62,238 nt of DNA from Chlamydiales bacterium (GCA_022601635.1 JAJACG010000020.1:1-62238); one strand, 5' to 3'. Positions 51,075-61,598 are shown, numbered from the stretch's first letter. Numbers and translations are program-made. The notes: a model not told the origin generated them from the sequence alone.

Positions 51075-52972
51075 CTAATCTCCTCCTTAATTGTGAAAAG
51101 TGGACGGAATTGATGCCCCCCACCCTCGAAGCTATAGTGATACCACTCAATAAAGTTAAGACGCAAGCCATGAATCACTCCACCCATAATAGCCAGCGTT
51201 ATATTAACCAAATGACCCGCCAAAATAACGAAAACTCCCACATAAAGCGGCAAACTCACCCCAATATGATCAAAAGTAGTCCCCATAATCATTCCAGCAA
51301 GCGAAAGCGCATAAATACGCAAATAACTCATCACATCAGCAAACACAGAAATCACATGCATCGGCTCCACAAGCCCAACCCACTTGTTCTGCGCAAATGC
51401 CAAAATCCCCGCAAGCGCAATCCCGCCATAAACCATCCACAAACCAAGCGCTGCAGCAGGTGCCGCTGGAATCGCAAAAATATAGTAGATCAGCGATGTC
51501 GCATTAATCACCTGAGGAAAAAAGCAATAGCCGCCAATCAAAAAAATCACCCAGCCCGCACCTGACCAGCTGCGATCCAAATAGCGACAAAAACTTATAA
51601 TAATATGAATCACACCAATAAATATCGATAGCTCTATCAAGACGTTATTTGTGAAATCAGCATAGATCACAAAGTTATCACGCCCCTCTGTCGGCTTATT
51701 CACACTCATCAAGAAGCTCATCGCATCGCTCGCCTTGCCCGCCTCGGGATGATCCTGCACAAGCTCCTTGTACGCCTCAGGTTTCTTCTCCAAGAAGTAC
51801 TCAGCCTTCTTCTTCACCATCCAATGAATCAAAGAGGGTGCGCGTAAATCGCTGTCAGGACGCGCCTCAATGCCAAAAAATGAGGTCAGCATCACACCCC
51901 AAATCACACAGCCAATCGAGAGCCAAATTCCCAACTTGATCGCCCGCTTCACAGCGCCACCAATCTTGCGAAATTTATACCCCAAGAAAGAGGTAATCCC
52001 CAAAAGCAGCAAGCCATACCCCATATCCGCCACAATCATTGCAAAGAAGACCGCAAACGCAATAAAGACCCAAAGCGATGGATCGCGATCTGAACAGGAG
52101 GGCGTATCATAAATGTTGACCAGATCCTCTCCAAGCCTAGCAAAACCGCGATTCTCAAGGTAGGTCGGCACCCTATCCTCATCCTCAATCTTGATCGGCT
52201 CAATACAGATAGAGTGCTCGGCAGCAATCGCCTCCACATCAACATATTTGTTCTTCGGAATCCACGCCTCTACAGCAAAGAGCTCACCCGAAAGCAGCGC
52301 CTCAGTCTTATCCTTCGCCATCTCAAGATGCCGCTCATTCAAAAGCTTCGTCAAACCAGATTTCAACACCTTCTTCTGGTGTGAAAGTGTTCCCAACTCA
52401 ATCTCTAGTTGATCAATCTCCTTCTCGCAAAGAGCCAAGCTATGCTGCAGATCACTCAGCGATCGCTCAATGATAATCTCCGTAAAACCAGCAAAACGAA
52501 CACTCTCTTTCGAAATCGACATGAAGTAGTCAAGCTCATGCGCTGTCGAAATAAAGAGCAGCTCCTCTGGAATCTCAGCAACCTTACCACTCTTACAGAA
52601 GAAAAACTGGATCTGCCGACCCTCAATCTTGCGCAACGTCTGCAGTGAAAATTCGCCAAAAGGCTCAATGCGTTCAATCTCTTTATGAAGCGTGCGCTTC
52701 TGCTCCTGCAAGTGCTCCAGCTTACTGTTGTAGTCCACAATGTGACGCGCCAACATCGCAGGAGAATAAAAATGCTGCGGATGCGCCTGCTTCACCGGAA
52801 CCATCGTACGCAAAACATGCAGCGCATCAATGAAAAGCTGAATCTCATCCGTCTTTTCTGCCTCAAAACTGCCGATAAATTCAACCGTTCCCAGCTCCTG
52901 CACCTGCTCAAAGAAGCGGTCTTTGTGACTCTTAGGACCCAAGATCAGATGCTTTTTGACATCAACGCGCAT
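51071..52972 (-). CDS. atpI: V-type ATP synthase subunit I
   Basis: The 633-aa stator subunit has an N-terminal cytoplasmic coiled-coil half (about 1-300) and a C-terminal membrane half of about seven helices (from WVFIAFAVFFAMIVADMGYG). The conserved SYLRIYALSLAGM and arginine-bearing helix that face the K ring are visible. It forms the ion half-channels. Start MRVDVKKHLI overlaps atpD by 11 bases. Confidence 0.93.
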   Translation of the reverse strand: MRVDVKKHLILGPKSHKDRFFEQVQELGTVEFIGSFEAEKTDEIQLFIDALHVLRTMVPVKQAHPQHFYSPAMLARHIVDYNSKLEHLQEQKRTLHKEIERIEPFGEFSLQTLRKIEGRQIQFFFCKSGKVAEIPEELLFISTAHELDYFMSISKESVRFAGFTEIIIERSLSDLQHSLALCEKEIDQLEIELGTLSHQKKVLKSGLTKLLNERHLEMAKDKTEALLSGELFAVEAWIPKNKYVDVEAIAAEHSICIEPIKIEDEDRVPTYLENRGFARLGEDLVNIYDTPSCSDRDPSLWVFIAFAVFFAMIVADMGYGLLLLGITSFLGYKFRKIGGAVKRAIKLGIWLSIGCVIWGVMLTSFFGIEARPDSDLRAPSLIHWMVKKKAEYFLEKKPEAYKELVQDHPEAGKASDAMSFLMSVNKPTEGRDNFVIYADFTNNVLIELSIFIGVIHIIISFCRYLDRSWSGAGWVIFLIGGYCFFPQVINATSLIYYIFAIPAAPAAALGLWMVYGGIALAGILAFAQNKWVGLVEPMHVISVFADVMSYLRIYALSLAGMIMGTTFDHIGVSLPLYVGVFVILAGHLVNITLAIMGGVIHGLRLNFIEWYHYSFEGGGHQFRPLFTIKEEIR

Positions 52973-53585
52973 CTTCCCTCTCCTTCTTCCTCATGATAAT
53001 CTTCGCCTTAGCAACCTTAGCCTGCCCCACTGCAGCTAACTCCTGATCCCCTAAAAAGATCCGAATCCGCTTAATATTTGTCTCAGCCTTTGGAATCAAA
53101 TTCTTCTCAAAGAGATTGACCCGAATTGACACTTCGCGAAGCTCCTGCTCAAGCGCCTCTTTTTTCTCCGTTGCCACTAAAACACGCGCCTTCGCCTTAG
53201 CTAAATCCCGCAGTTGCTCCACCGCCAAATCAAGCCATGCCGGGGTTCCAAATAGCGCATATTCAAATGGTTCAAAAACTACATCTTCAAAAAGTGGAAT
53301 ATCGACACCCGCAATATTCTCATACTTCTTCGTGATGTGATCCACCTTCGCAGCCTGCTCTATATCAATGCCAATTTGCGCATTGAATAGACCTGCAGAG
53401 GTGGAAACATCGCGCCTGCGTACATGGAAGCTCTCTTCTAGCTTCTCTATCTCAAGGCGCACCTCATTCACCTCTGTCTGCAGCATCGCTTTTTTCAACT
53501 GCAGCGTTGGTAAATACCTCTGCAGCTGATTCAGCTTCCCCTGCTGCGAACGCAGCTCATTTTTTGTGAGTTTGATTTCACTCAT
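52962..53585 (-). CDS. atpD: V-type ATP synthase subunit D (central shaft)
   Basis: The 207-aa coiled-coil protein begins [12 protein letters not shown], followed by YLPTLQLKKAML, the family signature. It forms the central rotor shaft. The ATG at 53585 is used; it overlaps the atpB stop (TAATG). The frame stays open four codons further upstream. Confidence 0.93.
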   Translation of the reverse strand: MSEIKLTKNELRSQQGKLNQLQRYLPTLQLKKAMLQTEVNEVRLEIEKLEESFHVRRRDVSTSAGLFNAQIGIDIEQAAKVDHITKKYENIAGVDIPLFEDVVFEPFEYALFGTPAWLDLAVEQLRDLAKAKARVLVATEKKEALEQELREVSIRVNLFEKNLIPKAETNIKRIRIFLGDQELAAVGQAKVAKAKIIMRKKEREDAR

Positions 53586-54883
53586 TAGCCCGGCCAATAC
53601 TTCTCAATCATACTCTCTTTAATTCCCACCTCATGGCGCTGGAAACACTCAGCCAAAATCTTCCAACCAAGATCGAGCGCCTCCTCCAAAGAGATGTTCA
53701 CCTGCAGATTCATCATCTGCTTCTCAAATAGTCCACCATAATGCAACAGCTTCTCATCCCAGCGCGACAGCTTAAAGCCAACCGCCTGCCTCTCACGCGC
53801 CTTCTTCGAATCAGCATAGAGTCGAATCATACCATTGGCAATATCGCCATGGTCTTCCCGTGTCACCTTGCCAATCACCTGCTGCTTGAGTCGCGAAAGC
53901 GAGCCAAATGGATCAATTGATCCACCATGTAAGTAGAACTGCCCCTCTGTGATATAGCCGGTGTTATCCGGAACAGGATGTGTCACATCATCGCCCGGCA
54001 TCGTCGTCACACTAATCAAAGTAATCGACCCACTATCCTTGATATCCACAGCCTTCTCATAGCGCGATGCCAAATCCGAGTAGAGTGAACCGGGATAGCC
54101 TCTGTTTGAAGGCACCTGGTCCATTGTAATCGAAATCTCCTTGATCGCATCCGCAAATGCTGTCATATCAGTCAGCAGTACCAACACATCTTTACCTGCT
54201 GTCGCAAATTTTTCTGCAGCCGCTAGCGCCATATCGGGAGCTAGCATGCACTCCACAGCTGGGTCTGTCGCTCTATGAATGAACATCGATGTGCGGTCAC
54301 TACGCCCCGAACTTTGAGCATTGTCAATGAATGCCTGGTAGTCAGCAAAGGTCAATCCCATTCCCCCAATCACCACTACATCAGCATCGGTCTGATTGGC
54401 AATTCGCATCAACAGCTTATTATAGGGCTCACCCGCCACCGAGAATATAGGGATTTTTTGCGACTTCACCAAGCAGTTGAAAATATCAATCATCGGAATG
54501 TTGGTGCGCACCATCTGCTTCGGTATGATGCGTTTGACTGGATTGAAAGAGGGCTGACCAATCTCCGCACGATCTCCCTCAACAGGAGGCCCGCTATCAA
54601 TCGGCACACCCGCTCCATTAAAGCGCCTACCTAACAGCTGATCACCATAGACAACCTCCATCTCTCTATCCAAGAAGATGACACGGTCACCTGTAGAGAT
54701 TCCACGCGTTCCGCCAAAAACCTGCAACGTGACCTGATCCCCTTCAAATCGCAAAACCGAAGCGAGACTCTTCTGACCATCCCCCTTCTCTACCTGTGCG
54801 AGTTCACCAAGACGCGCCTTTTCAGCTGTCACAGTAATCAAGTTACCGCGCATGTCATTGATTCTATCATGGATCTTCTTCAT
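53585..54883 (-). CDS. atpB: V-type ATP synthase subunit B (regulatory)
   Basis: The 432-aa non-catalytic head subunit has [30 protein letters not shown] (no Walker lysine, as expected), [10 protein letters not shown], and [20 protein letters not shown]. It alternates with subunit A in the head. ATGA overlap with atpA. Confidence 0.95.
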   Translation of the reverse strand: MKKIHDRINDMRGNLITVTAEKARLGELAQVEKGDGQKSLASVLRFEGDQVTLQVFGGTRGISTGDRVIFLDREMEVVYGDQLLGRRFNGAGVPIDSGPPVEGDRAEIGQPSFNPVKRIIPKQMVRTNIPMIDIFNCLVKSQKIPIFSVAGEPYNKLLMRIANQTDADVVVIGGMGLTFADYQAFIDNAQSSGRSDRTSMFIHRATDPAVECMLAPDMALAAAEKFATAGKDVLVLLTDMTAFADAIKEISITMDQVPSNRGYPGSLYSDLASRYEKAVDIKDSGSITLISVTTMPGDDVTHPVPDNTGYITEGQFYLHGGSIDPFGSLSRLKQQVIGKVTREDHGDIANGMIRLYADSKKARERQAVGFKLSRWDEKLLHYGGLFEKQMMNLQVNISLEEALDLGWKILAECFQRHEVGIKESMIEKYWPG

Positions 54884-56628
54884 AGCTTCCTCTGCGATTC
54901 GATGCTCTGTTCAATTTCTTTGAGCGCATTTGTGTACGCCTCGGATTCATACTCAATCGAGTTCATACTCTTGATCTTACTCTGCAAATTCAAGAAGAAT
55001 TGACGCGCATGGTCGCGATCTGGAAACTCAAAAGCAGTATCAAAAATGCGATTGATCAAATTAAATAGCGGAATCTGCCTCTTGATCGGGCAGTAGGCAT
55101 CCACCTTGTCAAAAGCATTTTGCTGCAAATAACAGAAGTCATAAAGTTCTCCTTTCAAGTGAACGATGATATCCTCCATCGTCGTTCCCTCTTCTCCAAC
55201 AACCTCCATCCGCTTGCCAATCTCACTTCCCTCTTTGAGGAAATAGGCAGCCTTCTCCACCATTGCATGCCACGCCGGCACCTTCTCTTCCAACTCCTTA
55301 CCAACATCTGAGCCATACTTTGACCAGGAAATCAGAGGATCAATCGCCGGATAGCGTCGCGCATCTGACCGCGCACGAGAGAGACCACAAAATGCGCCCA
55401 CAACCGAGAGCGTCGCCTGCGTCACCGGCTCCTCAAAGTTTCCACCAGCTGGTGAAACCGCTCCACAAATGGTGACCGATCCATGCTTTTCACCTAAATC
55501 AAGTACCCCACCACGCTCATAGAATGAGGCAATCCTTGAAGCCAAGTATGCAGGGAAGGCCTCTTCACCTGGAATCTCCTCCAAACGGCCCGACATCTCA
55601 CGAAGCGCCTGAGCCCATCTCGAGGTTGAATCTGCAAGCAGAAGCACATCAAGACCCATCTGACGGTAGTACTCCGCAATCGTCATGCCCATATAAATCG
55701 ACGATTCACGCGCCGCAACCGGCATCGATGAGGTGTTGCAAATGATCACCGTTCTCTTGATCAAAGCCTCCCCAGTATGCGGATCTGTCAACTCCGGGAA
55801 CTCTCTCAAAATCTCCACAACCTCACCAGCACGCTCACCACACGCTGTCACAACCACAATGTCAACCGACGAATACTTAGAGAGATGGTGCTGAATTACC
55901 GTCTTACCCGCTCCAAATGGACCCGGTGTGCAAAATGTTCCACCTTTCAAAATAGGCACCTGCGTATCCAAAACACGCAACCCTGTATCCATCATCTTGA
56001 AGGGTTTGACCTTTTCGCCATGCGCAAGTGCCATCTTCACTGGCCACTTCTGCGCCATTGTGAAAGAGAGCTCGTCGCCCTTCTCATTGGTTCCACGTGC
56101 AACTACAGTATCAATGTTGTATTTTCCAGCTGAAATGGTCCAGGTGATTGTCACCTTGCCAAATAGGGCAAAGGGCACCATAACATGATGAGTAAAGCGA
56201 CTCTCAGGGACAGTTCCCAAAGTACCACCTCTCTCCAGCTGATCTCCCACAGCAGCAACAGGGGTGTAGTCCCACTCCTTCTTACGATCCAATGGTGGGA
56301 CATAGATACCGCGCGGCAAGAAATAGCCCGATCCCTCAGCTATTGTCTCCAATCTGTTCTGCAACCCATCAAAAATGGACTCCAAAAGGCCTGGCCCTAG
56401 CTCCGCTTCTAAAAGATCGCCGGAAAATGAGACCTCCGTGCCAAGCGAAATCCCACGCGTATCTTCAAAAACTTGAAGCTTCACCTCATCACCGACAACT
56501 TCGATCACTTCAGCTTTCAGCTTGGCATCATCAACAGCAACAAAGCCCACTTCACCCTGCCGCACATGGCCTTCAAATCTCACCTGTAATAAGTTTCCAA
56601 ATGCTCGGACCACTACACCTTTGCTCAT
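54880..56628 (-). CDS. atpA: V-type ATP synthase subunit A (catalytic)
   Basis: The 582-aa catalytic subunit has the P-loop [17 protein letters not shown], the A-type non-homologous insert, [19 protein letters not shown] and [19 protein letters not shown]. It hydrolyses or makes ATP in the cytoplasmic head. Length matches the family. In chlamydiae the enzyme probably uses ATP to build an ion gradient or to exploit the sodium gradient. Confidence 0.95.
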   Translation of the reverse strand: MSKGVVVRAFGNLLQVRFEGHVRQGEVGFVAVDDAKLKAEVIEVVGDEVKLQVFEDTRGISLGTEVSFSGDLLEAELGPGLLESIFDGLQNRLETIAEGSGYFLPRGIYVPPLDRKKEWDYTPVAAVGDQLERGGTLGTVPESRFTHHVMVPFALFGKVTITWTISAGKYNIDTVVARGTNEKGDELSFTMAQKWPVKMALAHGEKVKPFKMMDTGLRVLDTQVPILKGGTFCTPGPFGAGKTVIQHHLSKYSSVDIVVVTACGERAGEVVEILREFPELTDPHTGEALIKRTVIICNTSSMPVAARESSIYMGMTIAEYYRQMGLDVLLLADSTSRWAQALREMSGRLEEIPGEEAFPAYLASRIASFYERGGVLDLGEKHGSVTICGAVSPAGGNFEEPVTQATLSVVGAFCGLSRARSDARRYPAIDPLISWSKYGSDVGKELEEKVPAWHAMVEKAAYFLKEGSEIGKRMEVVGEEGTTMEDIIVHLKGELYDFCYLQQNAFDKVDAYCPIKRQIPLFNLINRIFDTAFEFPDRDHARQFFLNLQSKIKSMNSIEYESEAYTNALKEIEQSIESQRKL

Positions 56629-57419
56629 TTCACTCCTTCTTCAATCGTATCGATCACAGAAATCCCCTTCTGCACATCTAACTCCATCCATCTCTCTACC
56701 AAAATCAGACGCGCCAAATAGTTCAAAATGCGGTCAATTGTAAAAATCGCCTCCCCCCAACGCTCGACAATTTCAGCAAATTGATAGGCATACAGCGCCT
56801 GGTGCAATCGAAGAGGACTCTCTATGTGCTCCTCAAAAATAGGACGCAACTCCTTGTATTCAAATGGCGGCTCAAAGTTGGGAGCATCCTTCTGCGCTAA
56901 AATCTGAGCCACAATAGGATCCGTTGCATCCTCAAATTGCAGCTCCTTGGCAATGTCTTTGCCCAACTTCTTTGCTCTAAAACCAACCATCACCAGCTGC
57001 CACTGCCTTGCAAAAGCGAAGTACTCCCCTAAGAAGCCCTCATTCTCCTCTTCCTCAGAGGCAAAGTAGTCCACAAGTAGATGGTGGAAGTGAGAGATGC
57101 GGTCGTTTTCCTCTAAATAACGGCTTAAATAGTCGACCAGATAGTCAGGAAAGGGTTCTTGCTCTGACCACATCTGATCCTCAATCGCCTGTTCAATCTC
57201 ATCTCTATTCAGATTACCGCGCGGGTCAAGAGGCTCCTTCGCCCAAAAAGCTCTAAAATTCTCAATATCAATCTGACGCAAGAAGCGCTTCGCCAAAGCC
57301 AAGTCTTCTTTCGAAACATTGACCTGCAGAAGCTCTTTGAGCTCTGCTACCCCCAAAGTGGGGACGTGACCAATCTCCAGCTGCGGCAATAGGGCCGCTA
57401 AAAAATAGTACTCTCTCAT
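56625..57419 (-). CDS. DUF2764 protein of the V-ATPase operon (subunit C-like position)
   Basis: The 264-aa helical, acidic protein (REYYFLAALLPQLEIG near the start, FPDYLVDYLSRYLEEND in the middle) overlaps atpA and atpE by four bases on each side. It corresponds in position to CT309 and to DUF2764 proteins that take the place of subunit C in V-ATPase operons of chlamydiae and spirochaetes. No other C-like gene is present. Its role as a peripheral stalk/shaft connector is inferred from position. Confidence 0.8.
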   Translation of the reverse strand: MREYYFLAALLPQLEIGHVPTLGVAELKELLQVNVSKEDLALAKRFLRQIDIENFRAFWAKEPLDPRGNLNRDEIEQAIEDQMWSEQEPFPDYLVDYLSRYLEENDRISHFHHLLVDYFASEEEENEGFLGEYFAFARQWQLVMVGFRAKKLGKDIAKELQFEDATDPIVAQILAQKDAPNFEPPFEYKELRPIFEEHIESPLRLHQALYAYQFAEIVERWGEAIFTIDRILNYLARLILVERWMELDVQKGISVIDTIEEGVK

Positions 57420-58045
57420 TTCTCAGAAAATAGAAGCGCTCGAAAATCTTTGCGGATATAGCGCCCCAAAAGCTCCTTCAAAGCGTCGCTAGAAAGATCG
57501 AGAATCATCCGTCGATCATGCAGCTTCAACTGAATGCCGCCCACAAACTCTCCAACGAGTAACTCTTTGTTTTTCAAACTCTCCAACACCTGCTTGCCAA
57601 GCTCAGCCATCAGAGACTCTTTTGAAACCCCTTTGCCCACATAGCCAGAAAAATCGGCGCTAGTCCCCTCTTTTTGCAACGCCTCAACAAGAGCCTCAAA
57701 GAGCTTGGCCTGCAATTTTGGATCCTCACTCTGCTTCTCAACAAATGCTTGTAATTGATTCCCAAAAAGCTTTCCTTCAATATCTTGTCGCAAGGCTTCC
57801 AGTCCAAGCTTAGCCGCTTGTTTTAGATTTTCATCAAAGACTTCGCGCTCTTTTTGAATCTGTTTCTGTGCATCATCGACCAATCGCTTCGCTTTCTGCT
57901 CTGCCTCATGGAGAAGTTCTCGGCTCCTTTGCTCCGCTTTAGCCACAATCTCTTTCGCCTCTATTTTAGCGGGCTCTATCGTTTCGTTTTTTAGAAGATC
58001 GCAGATTTTCCGGATTTTATCTTTGCCACTATCTAGATGATTCAT
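57416..58045 (-). CDS. atpE: V-type ATP synthase subunit E (peripheral stalk)
   Basis: The 209-aa protein has a long N-terminal coiled coil rich in Lys/Glu/Ala (AKIEAKEIVAKAEQRSRELL) and a C-terminal alpha/beta head, the layout of subunit E. It is the first gene of the minus-strand operon E-DUF2764-A-B-D-I-K. The start at 58045 (MNHLDSGKDKIRK) is preferred; an ATG four codons earlier is possible. Subunits F and G are not seen in the operon. Confidence 0.88.
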   Translation of the reverse strand: MNHLDSGKDKIRKICDLLKNETIEPAKIEAKEIVAKAEQRSRELLHEAEQKAKRLVDDAQKQIQKEREVFDENLKQAAKLGLEALRQDIEGKLFGNQLQAFVEKQSEDPKLQAKLFEALVEALQKEGTSADFSGYVGKGVSKESLMAELGKQVLESLKNKELLVGEFVGGIQLKLHDRRMILDLSSDALKELLGRYIRKDFRALLFSEK

Positions 58046-58074
58046 TATTCTCCACACAAGTAGACTAAAAGCCC

Positions 58075-58093
58075 GAGTGTCTCAGGAACACTC
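58075..58093. promoter_or_regulatory. Small hairpin between the V-ATPase operon and the next gene
   Basis: gagtgt and acactc form a 6-bp stem around a 7-base loop, followed on the plus strand by ttattttt. It lies in the shared upstream region of atpE (minus) and the gene at 58129 (plus). It could be a weak terminator or attenuator for plus-strand transcription; chance is possible. Confidence 0.3.
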
Positions 58094-58128
58094 TTATTTT
58101 TCAAGCACCATTAGTTGGGAGAAAAACC

Positions 58129-58608
58129 ATGTTACGCAATTGCTTCATCGCACTCTTTACCATGACCTTGTCGCTTTTTGCAAGTGAGCTCAGGTTTTCG
58201 GTTCCAGATGGCTGGGAGTGTGTGACGGATCAGACTCAGCTTCCGAAGAAGGTTCAGGTGTTGGCGATCAGTCCAACTAAGACCCGTTTTACTCCATCTA
58301 TCAACATTGCAACAGAAGATACAGAACAGACGATCTCTGACTATGTTGAGACAGCCAAGCTCTACCACGAGAGTGAGGGGCAGACTAAAGTGACACGCAT
58401 GGGACAGATCCCGACCAAGGCCGGTTCTGCTGAGCTATTGCAGATTGATCGTAAGACAGATTTTGGTGTAGTGCGCTTCATTCAGGCGGCCATTATTGAA
58501 CAAGAGACCGCCTATGTAATTACGGCTACGTGTCTTCGTGATGAGTTTGCTAGTTATTGTTCGTCATTCTTTGACTCAATTAAGTCATTTGAAATTCGCG
58601 ACCAATAG
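58129..58608 (+). CDS. Hypothetical secreted protein, DcrB/PsbP-like fold
   Basis: A signal peptide (CFIALFTMTLSLFA-SE) precedes a domain beginning RFSVPDGWECV with TPSINIATEDTEQTISDYVE, a pattern common in small PsbP/DcrB-like secreted domains of unknown role. A ribosome-binding site (gggaga) sits 7 bases before the ATG. It is divergent from the V-ATPase operon. Confidence 0.65.
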   Translation: MLRNCFIALFTMTLSLFASELRFSVPDGWECVTDQTQLPKKVQVLAISPTKTRFTPSINIATEDTEQTISDYVETAKLYHESEGQTKVTRMGQIPTKAGSAELLQIDRKTDFGVVRFIQAAIIEQETAYVITATCLRDEFASYCSSFFDSIKSFEIRDQ

Positions 58609-58664
58609 AATCTATTTGATCCTGAATTTTTGAATAGGTATCATAGAGAAAAGGAGTATTTTCT

Positions 58665-58949
58665 ATGATCAGGGTTGTACTTGCGACTTGTATAGCATTC
58701 TTGCCTTTCTCAATTTCAGCTGCAAACAACTCTAAATCTGAGCGCTATCATTATGAGCAAGATGAGCTCGAGTGCTACCATTATGAGTGCTATGAGGAGG
58801 AGGAGGAGATTTGCTCTGCACCTGTTCAAGGCACCTGCTGCGGGCTCAATGCGTGCTGCTTTGCCGTTGCAGCTTTGGCAATTGTGGGTGGAGCTGTGAT
58901 CATCTTGATGCACGGTAAATCTTCCAATGTGCATAGCGCTAATACATAG
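58665..58949 (+). CDS. Small secreted Cys/Glu-rich protein with C-terminal helix (94 aa)
   Basis: A signal peptide (ATCIAFLPFSISAA) is followed by an acidic Tyr/Cys-rich stretch (ECYHYECYEEEEEIC), CCGLNACC and a glycine-rich C-terminal hydrophobic helix (FAVAALAIVGGAVIILMHG). It has a ribosome-binding site (aaaggag). It shares this layout, but little sequence, with the next two genes. No family is recognised. Confidence 0.6.
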   Translation: MIRVVLATCIAFLPFSISAANNSKSERYHYEQDELECYHYECYEEEEEICSAPVQGTCCGLNACCFAVAALAIVGGAVIILMHGKSSNVHSANT

Positions 58950-59009
58950 AAAATTTAGATTGCATCAAATAGAGATTGCATGGTACTTATTTAGTAAAAG
59001 GATTAGACA

Positions 59010-59405
59010 TTGTACAGACATTTTCTTCTTATCGCCTCTCTCTTTTTGCTACCGTTGAATGGTGCAGACAACACCTTTTTGGACTCTCAGAACTACAACC
59101 ATGGCTACTGTCCAGATTGCAATACCTCTCCTTGTGATTGTCCTGCTGTGCCTTACAAATCATGTCCACAAAAAGAGGGTACTTGCCCCGATGCTCCGGT
59201 CTATAATCCCGATGTAAAGGCTTGTTATCCAGATGATGAGAACTCAGCATGCACTGAGCAATGTCCACCATGCGACCCTTGTGCACCAATAGCTAGAAAG
59301 CATTCTGGCATTTCGATTTGTGCGGTTGGGCTTGTATTGGTAGCTTTAGCTGCTGGAGCGGCTGTGATTGTGACCTCTAACAATGGGTCCTCATCAGGAA
59401 ATTAA
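59010..59405 (+). CDS. Small secreted Cys/Pro-rich protein with C-terminal helix (131 aa)
   Basis: The signal peptide (FLLIASLFLLPLNGA) precedes a stretch with many CxxC-type spacings (CPDCNTSPCDC, CPPCDPCAP) and a C-terminal helix (SICAVGLVLVALAAGAAVIV) with the tail SNNGSSSG. The start codon appears to be TTG. Cross-linking by disulfides in the envelope, as for chlamydial Cys-rich proteins, is plausible. Confidence 0.55.
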   Translation: MYRHFLLIASLFLLPLNGADNTFLDSQNYNHGYCPDCNTSPCDCPAVPYKSCPQKEGTCPDAPVYNPDVKACYPDDENSACTEQCPPCDPCAPIARKHSGISICAVGLVLVALAAGAAVIVTSNNGSSSGN

Positions 59406-59428
59406 TATAAAAACCCCCGAGGGGAGAG

Positions 59429-59668
59429 ATGAAAAAAATAGCTAAGTTTTTGTTAGTACTAACAGTGGTAAGTAGTTTGAGTACGAGCTCTCTATTTGCT
59501 CAGTATGACTATGACTATGAGTGTTGTGATCCAGATCCTTGCTGCGCAACTGAGCAGGGCATGAGCTTTTTGGGGCTTGATGTTTGGACATGGGTGACTG
59601 GTGGTTTGACCATAGGTGGTATCGCTGCGATTGCTGCGACGCACAGCAATCGAAAAGCTAACGACTAG
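59429..59668 (+). CDS. Small secreted protein with CC motifs and C-terminal helix (79 aa)
   Basis: The signal peptide (LVLTVVSSLSTSSLFA-Q) precedes YDYDYECCDPDPCCATEQ and a hydrophobic helix VTGGLTIGGIAAIAATHSN. A ribosome-binding site (gaggggaga) is present. It is the third member of the small Cys-rich run and is 23 bases after the previous gene. Confidence 0.6.
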   Translation: MKKIAKFLLVLTVVSSLSTSSLFAQYDYDYECCDPDPCCATEQGMSFLGLDVWTWVTGGLTIGGIAAIAATHSNRKAND

Positions 59669-59675
59669 TATTTAA

Positions 59676-60143
59676 GTGATTCATTTTAAGCTTTGGGGAA
59701 GAGGTTCGTTATTTTCGATCCTCTCTCTTATTTTTTTAGTCTCTTGTAGTTCAACGAATTGGTGCTATTACGAAGAGCCTCGTCGTGGAATGGATGCAGC
59801 TGAGCTTTCCTGTCAGAGTGCGAAGGGAATTTCAGCGCTTCGATTTCAGCTATTGAAGACGGATGGTGAGATAGTGGGCCTGCTTTCTCGTTTTGCCGGG
59901 GAGTTTCAGGTGAATGAACTGCAGGAGACGACGCTCTATTTGCGGATAGCTGATGTGCAGCTCAGGTTTCAGGCACGCTGTATGGAGGGTGGTCAGCGCT
60001 GCGTGCTTCCTGATGATTTACTTCTACAGATTCGCAAGCAGTTAGAGCGGGGACAAGAGGTTACATTGCATAATAAGAAGCAGTTAGTGAAGCTTGAACC
60101 AGCTAAGTTCATGAAGTACTACCGCAAACTTGAGAAGAAGTAG
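59676..60143 (+). CDS. Hypothetical lipoprotein (155 aa)
   Basis: A lipoprotein signal (ILSLIFLVSCSS, Cys about 24) precedes a small soluble domain (LRFQLLKTDGEIVGLLSRF, LRIADVQLRFQARC) and a basic C-terminus. The start is GTG, 7 bases after the previous stop, so it belongs to the same transcription unit. No family is recognised. Confidence 0.6.
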   Translation: MIHFKLWGRGSLFSILSLIFLVSCSSTNWCYYEEPRRGMDAAELSCQSAKGISALRFQLLKTDGEIVGLLSRFAGEFQVNELQETTLYLRIADVQLRFQARCMEGGQRCVLPDDLLLQIRKQLERGQEVTLHNKKQLVKLEPAKFMKYYRKLEKK

Positions 60144-60168
60144 CCCCACCAAAGTAGCTCGAATCGTG

Positions 60169-60537
60169 TTACTTCACTTCGACTAACGGTTCTAGGCGGA
60201 AGGCGATTTCGGAACGCTTACCATTCACATTGAGCTCAATTACTGAACTTAAACGAGTTAAAAGCAAATTAAAGGGCACCTTCACACACTTAGCACCTAT
60301 ATCAATAGCTACACTACTACGGCCCAAGATCTCCGAAGAATCCGCAATCTGACGACATAATGCCTCAAACAACTCTAAATGATGCACAAGCGTCTCATCA
60401 TCAAATCTATAGGACTTTTCACAATGAGAACAGGTAACGCCTTTTCCAAAGCTCTCTTTATCTAAAACACTGAATACAACTGGGTTTTGGCACGCTTCAC
60501 ATTCAAATTGCAATTTATGACCCTGCTCCACATGCAT
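60169..60537 (-). CDS. Zinc-ribbon protein (122 aa)
   Basis: Two CxxC pairs, CEACQNPVVF and CSHCEKSYRF (about residues 13-16 and 36-39), suggest a single zinc ribbon, followed by a helical segment and a beta-rich end (IELNVNGKRSEIAFRLEP). It lies next to transaldolase, in the position where Chlamydia has short conserved genes. Function is unknown; a regulatory or adaptor role is possible. Confidence 0.6.
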   Translation of the reverse strand: MHVEQGHKLQFECEACQNPVVFSVLDKESFGKGVTCSHCEKSYRFDDETLVHHLELFEALCRQIADSSEILGRSSVAIDIGAKCVKVPFNLLLTRLSSVIELNVNGKRSEIAFRLEPLVEVK

Positions 60538-60620
60538 CCCTTGTTAAAAAATTGTTTTATATGGCATAATTGTCTTAGGACCATTAAACTAACTTCAATT
60601 TATATAATCAAGGATTATTT

Positions 60621-61574
60621 GTGACGAACAAGTTAGACCAGTTAAGAGAGATGACAACGGTTGTCTGTGATACAGGTGATATCAATAGTATTAAGCAGTA
60701 TGCTCCGACAGATGCAACAACTAACCCTTCATTGATCTATCAAGCGGCTCAAGATAAGGCGTATCAACATTTGATTGATGATGCGATTGCATTTGGATCG
60801 AGCAAGGGTATGTCGCTGATCATGGACAAGCTCTTCGTCAATTTTGGTGTAGAGATTCTAAAAGTTGTGCCGGGCCGTGTTTCTACTGAGGTTGATGCGC
60901 GTCTTTCCTATGATTTAGAGGGCACGCTTGAGAAGGCTCACTCTATTATTTCTCTCTATGAGGCAGCTGGTGTTGATCGTAAGCGCATTTTGATCAAGCT
61001 TGCCTCAACTTGGGAGGGTGCTCAAGCAGCTGCTATCTTGGAAAAAGAGGGCATCCACTGCAATATGACTCTGATGTTTAGCTTGGCTCAGGCAGCTATT
61101 TGTGCTGAGGCTGGAGCAACATTGATTTCTCCCTTTGTTGGTCGTATTTTGGACTGGTACAAGAATAGCGAGGGTGTGGAAGGCTATCCAGCTGAGAAAG
61201 ACCCTGGAGTGCAGTCTGTCACAGCCATCTATAACTACTACAAGAAATTTGGCTATAAGACGCAGGTAATGGGAGCCTCATTCCGCAATGAGGGAGAGAT
61301 TTTGGAACTTGCTGGCTGCGATCTTCTGACGATTGCGCCTAAGTTCTTGGATTCGCTTTCTAAGATGGAGGGTAACTTGGAGCAGAAGCTCTTTGAGGAC
61401 AAGGCGGATCATGAGCGTGAGCAGAAGTGGGTCATCGATGAGAAGACATTCCGTTTTGAGTTAAATGAGAATGCGATGGCAACAGAGAAGCTAGCTGAGG
61501 GAATTCGCAAGTTTGCTGCGGATACTGTTAAGTTAGAGAGTGAGATTCAGGCGCGCGCTAAGGCTATACGCTAA
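60621..61574 (+). CDS. tal: Transaldolase
   Basis: The 317-aa TalB-type enzyme of the pentose phosphate pathway shows DATTNPSLI, the Schiff-base lysine in [38 protein letters not shown] and [11 protein letters not shown]. It swaps a dihydroxyacetone unit between sugar phosphates. The start is GTG with AAGGA 7 bases upstream and a TATAAT at 60603-60608. Its proximity to the V-ATPase operon matches CT313 in Chlamydia. Confidence 0.95.
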   Translation: MTNKLDQLREMTTVVCDTGDINSIKQYAPTDATTNPSLIYQAAQDKAYQHLIDDAIAFGSSKGMSLIMDKLFVNFGVEILKVVPGRVSTEVDARLSYDLEGTLEKAHSIISLYEAAGVDRKRILIKLASTWEGAQAAAILEKEGIHCNMTLMFSLAQAAICAEAGATLISPFVGRILDWYKNSEGVEGYPAEKDPGVQSVTAIYNYYKKFGYKTQVMGASFRNEGEILELAGCDLLTIAPKFLDSLSKMEGNLEQKLFEDKADHEREQKWVIDEKTFRFELNENAMATEKLAEGIRKFAADTVKLESEIQARAKAIR

Positions 61575-61598
61575 AATACATTCGTTTGCTCAGAGCTA

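Noticed and set aside
50915-51565. A 216-codon plus-strand frame across atpK and atpI
   Set aside because: It is antisense to two well-recognised V-ATPase genes and has a composition unlike a protein domain.
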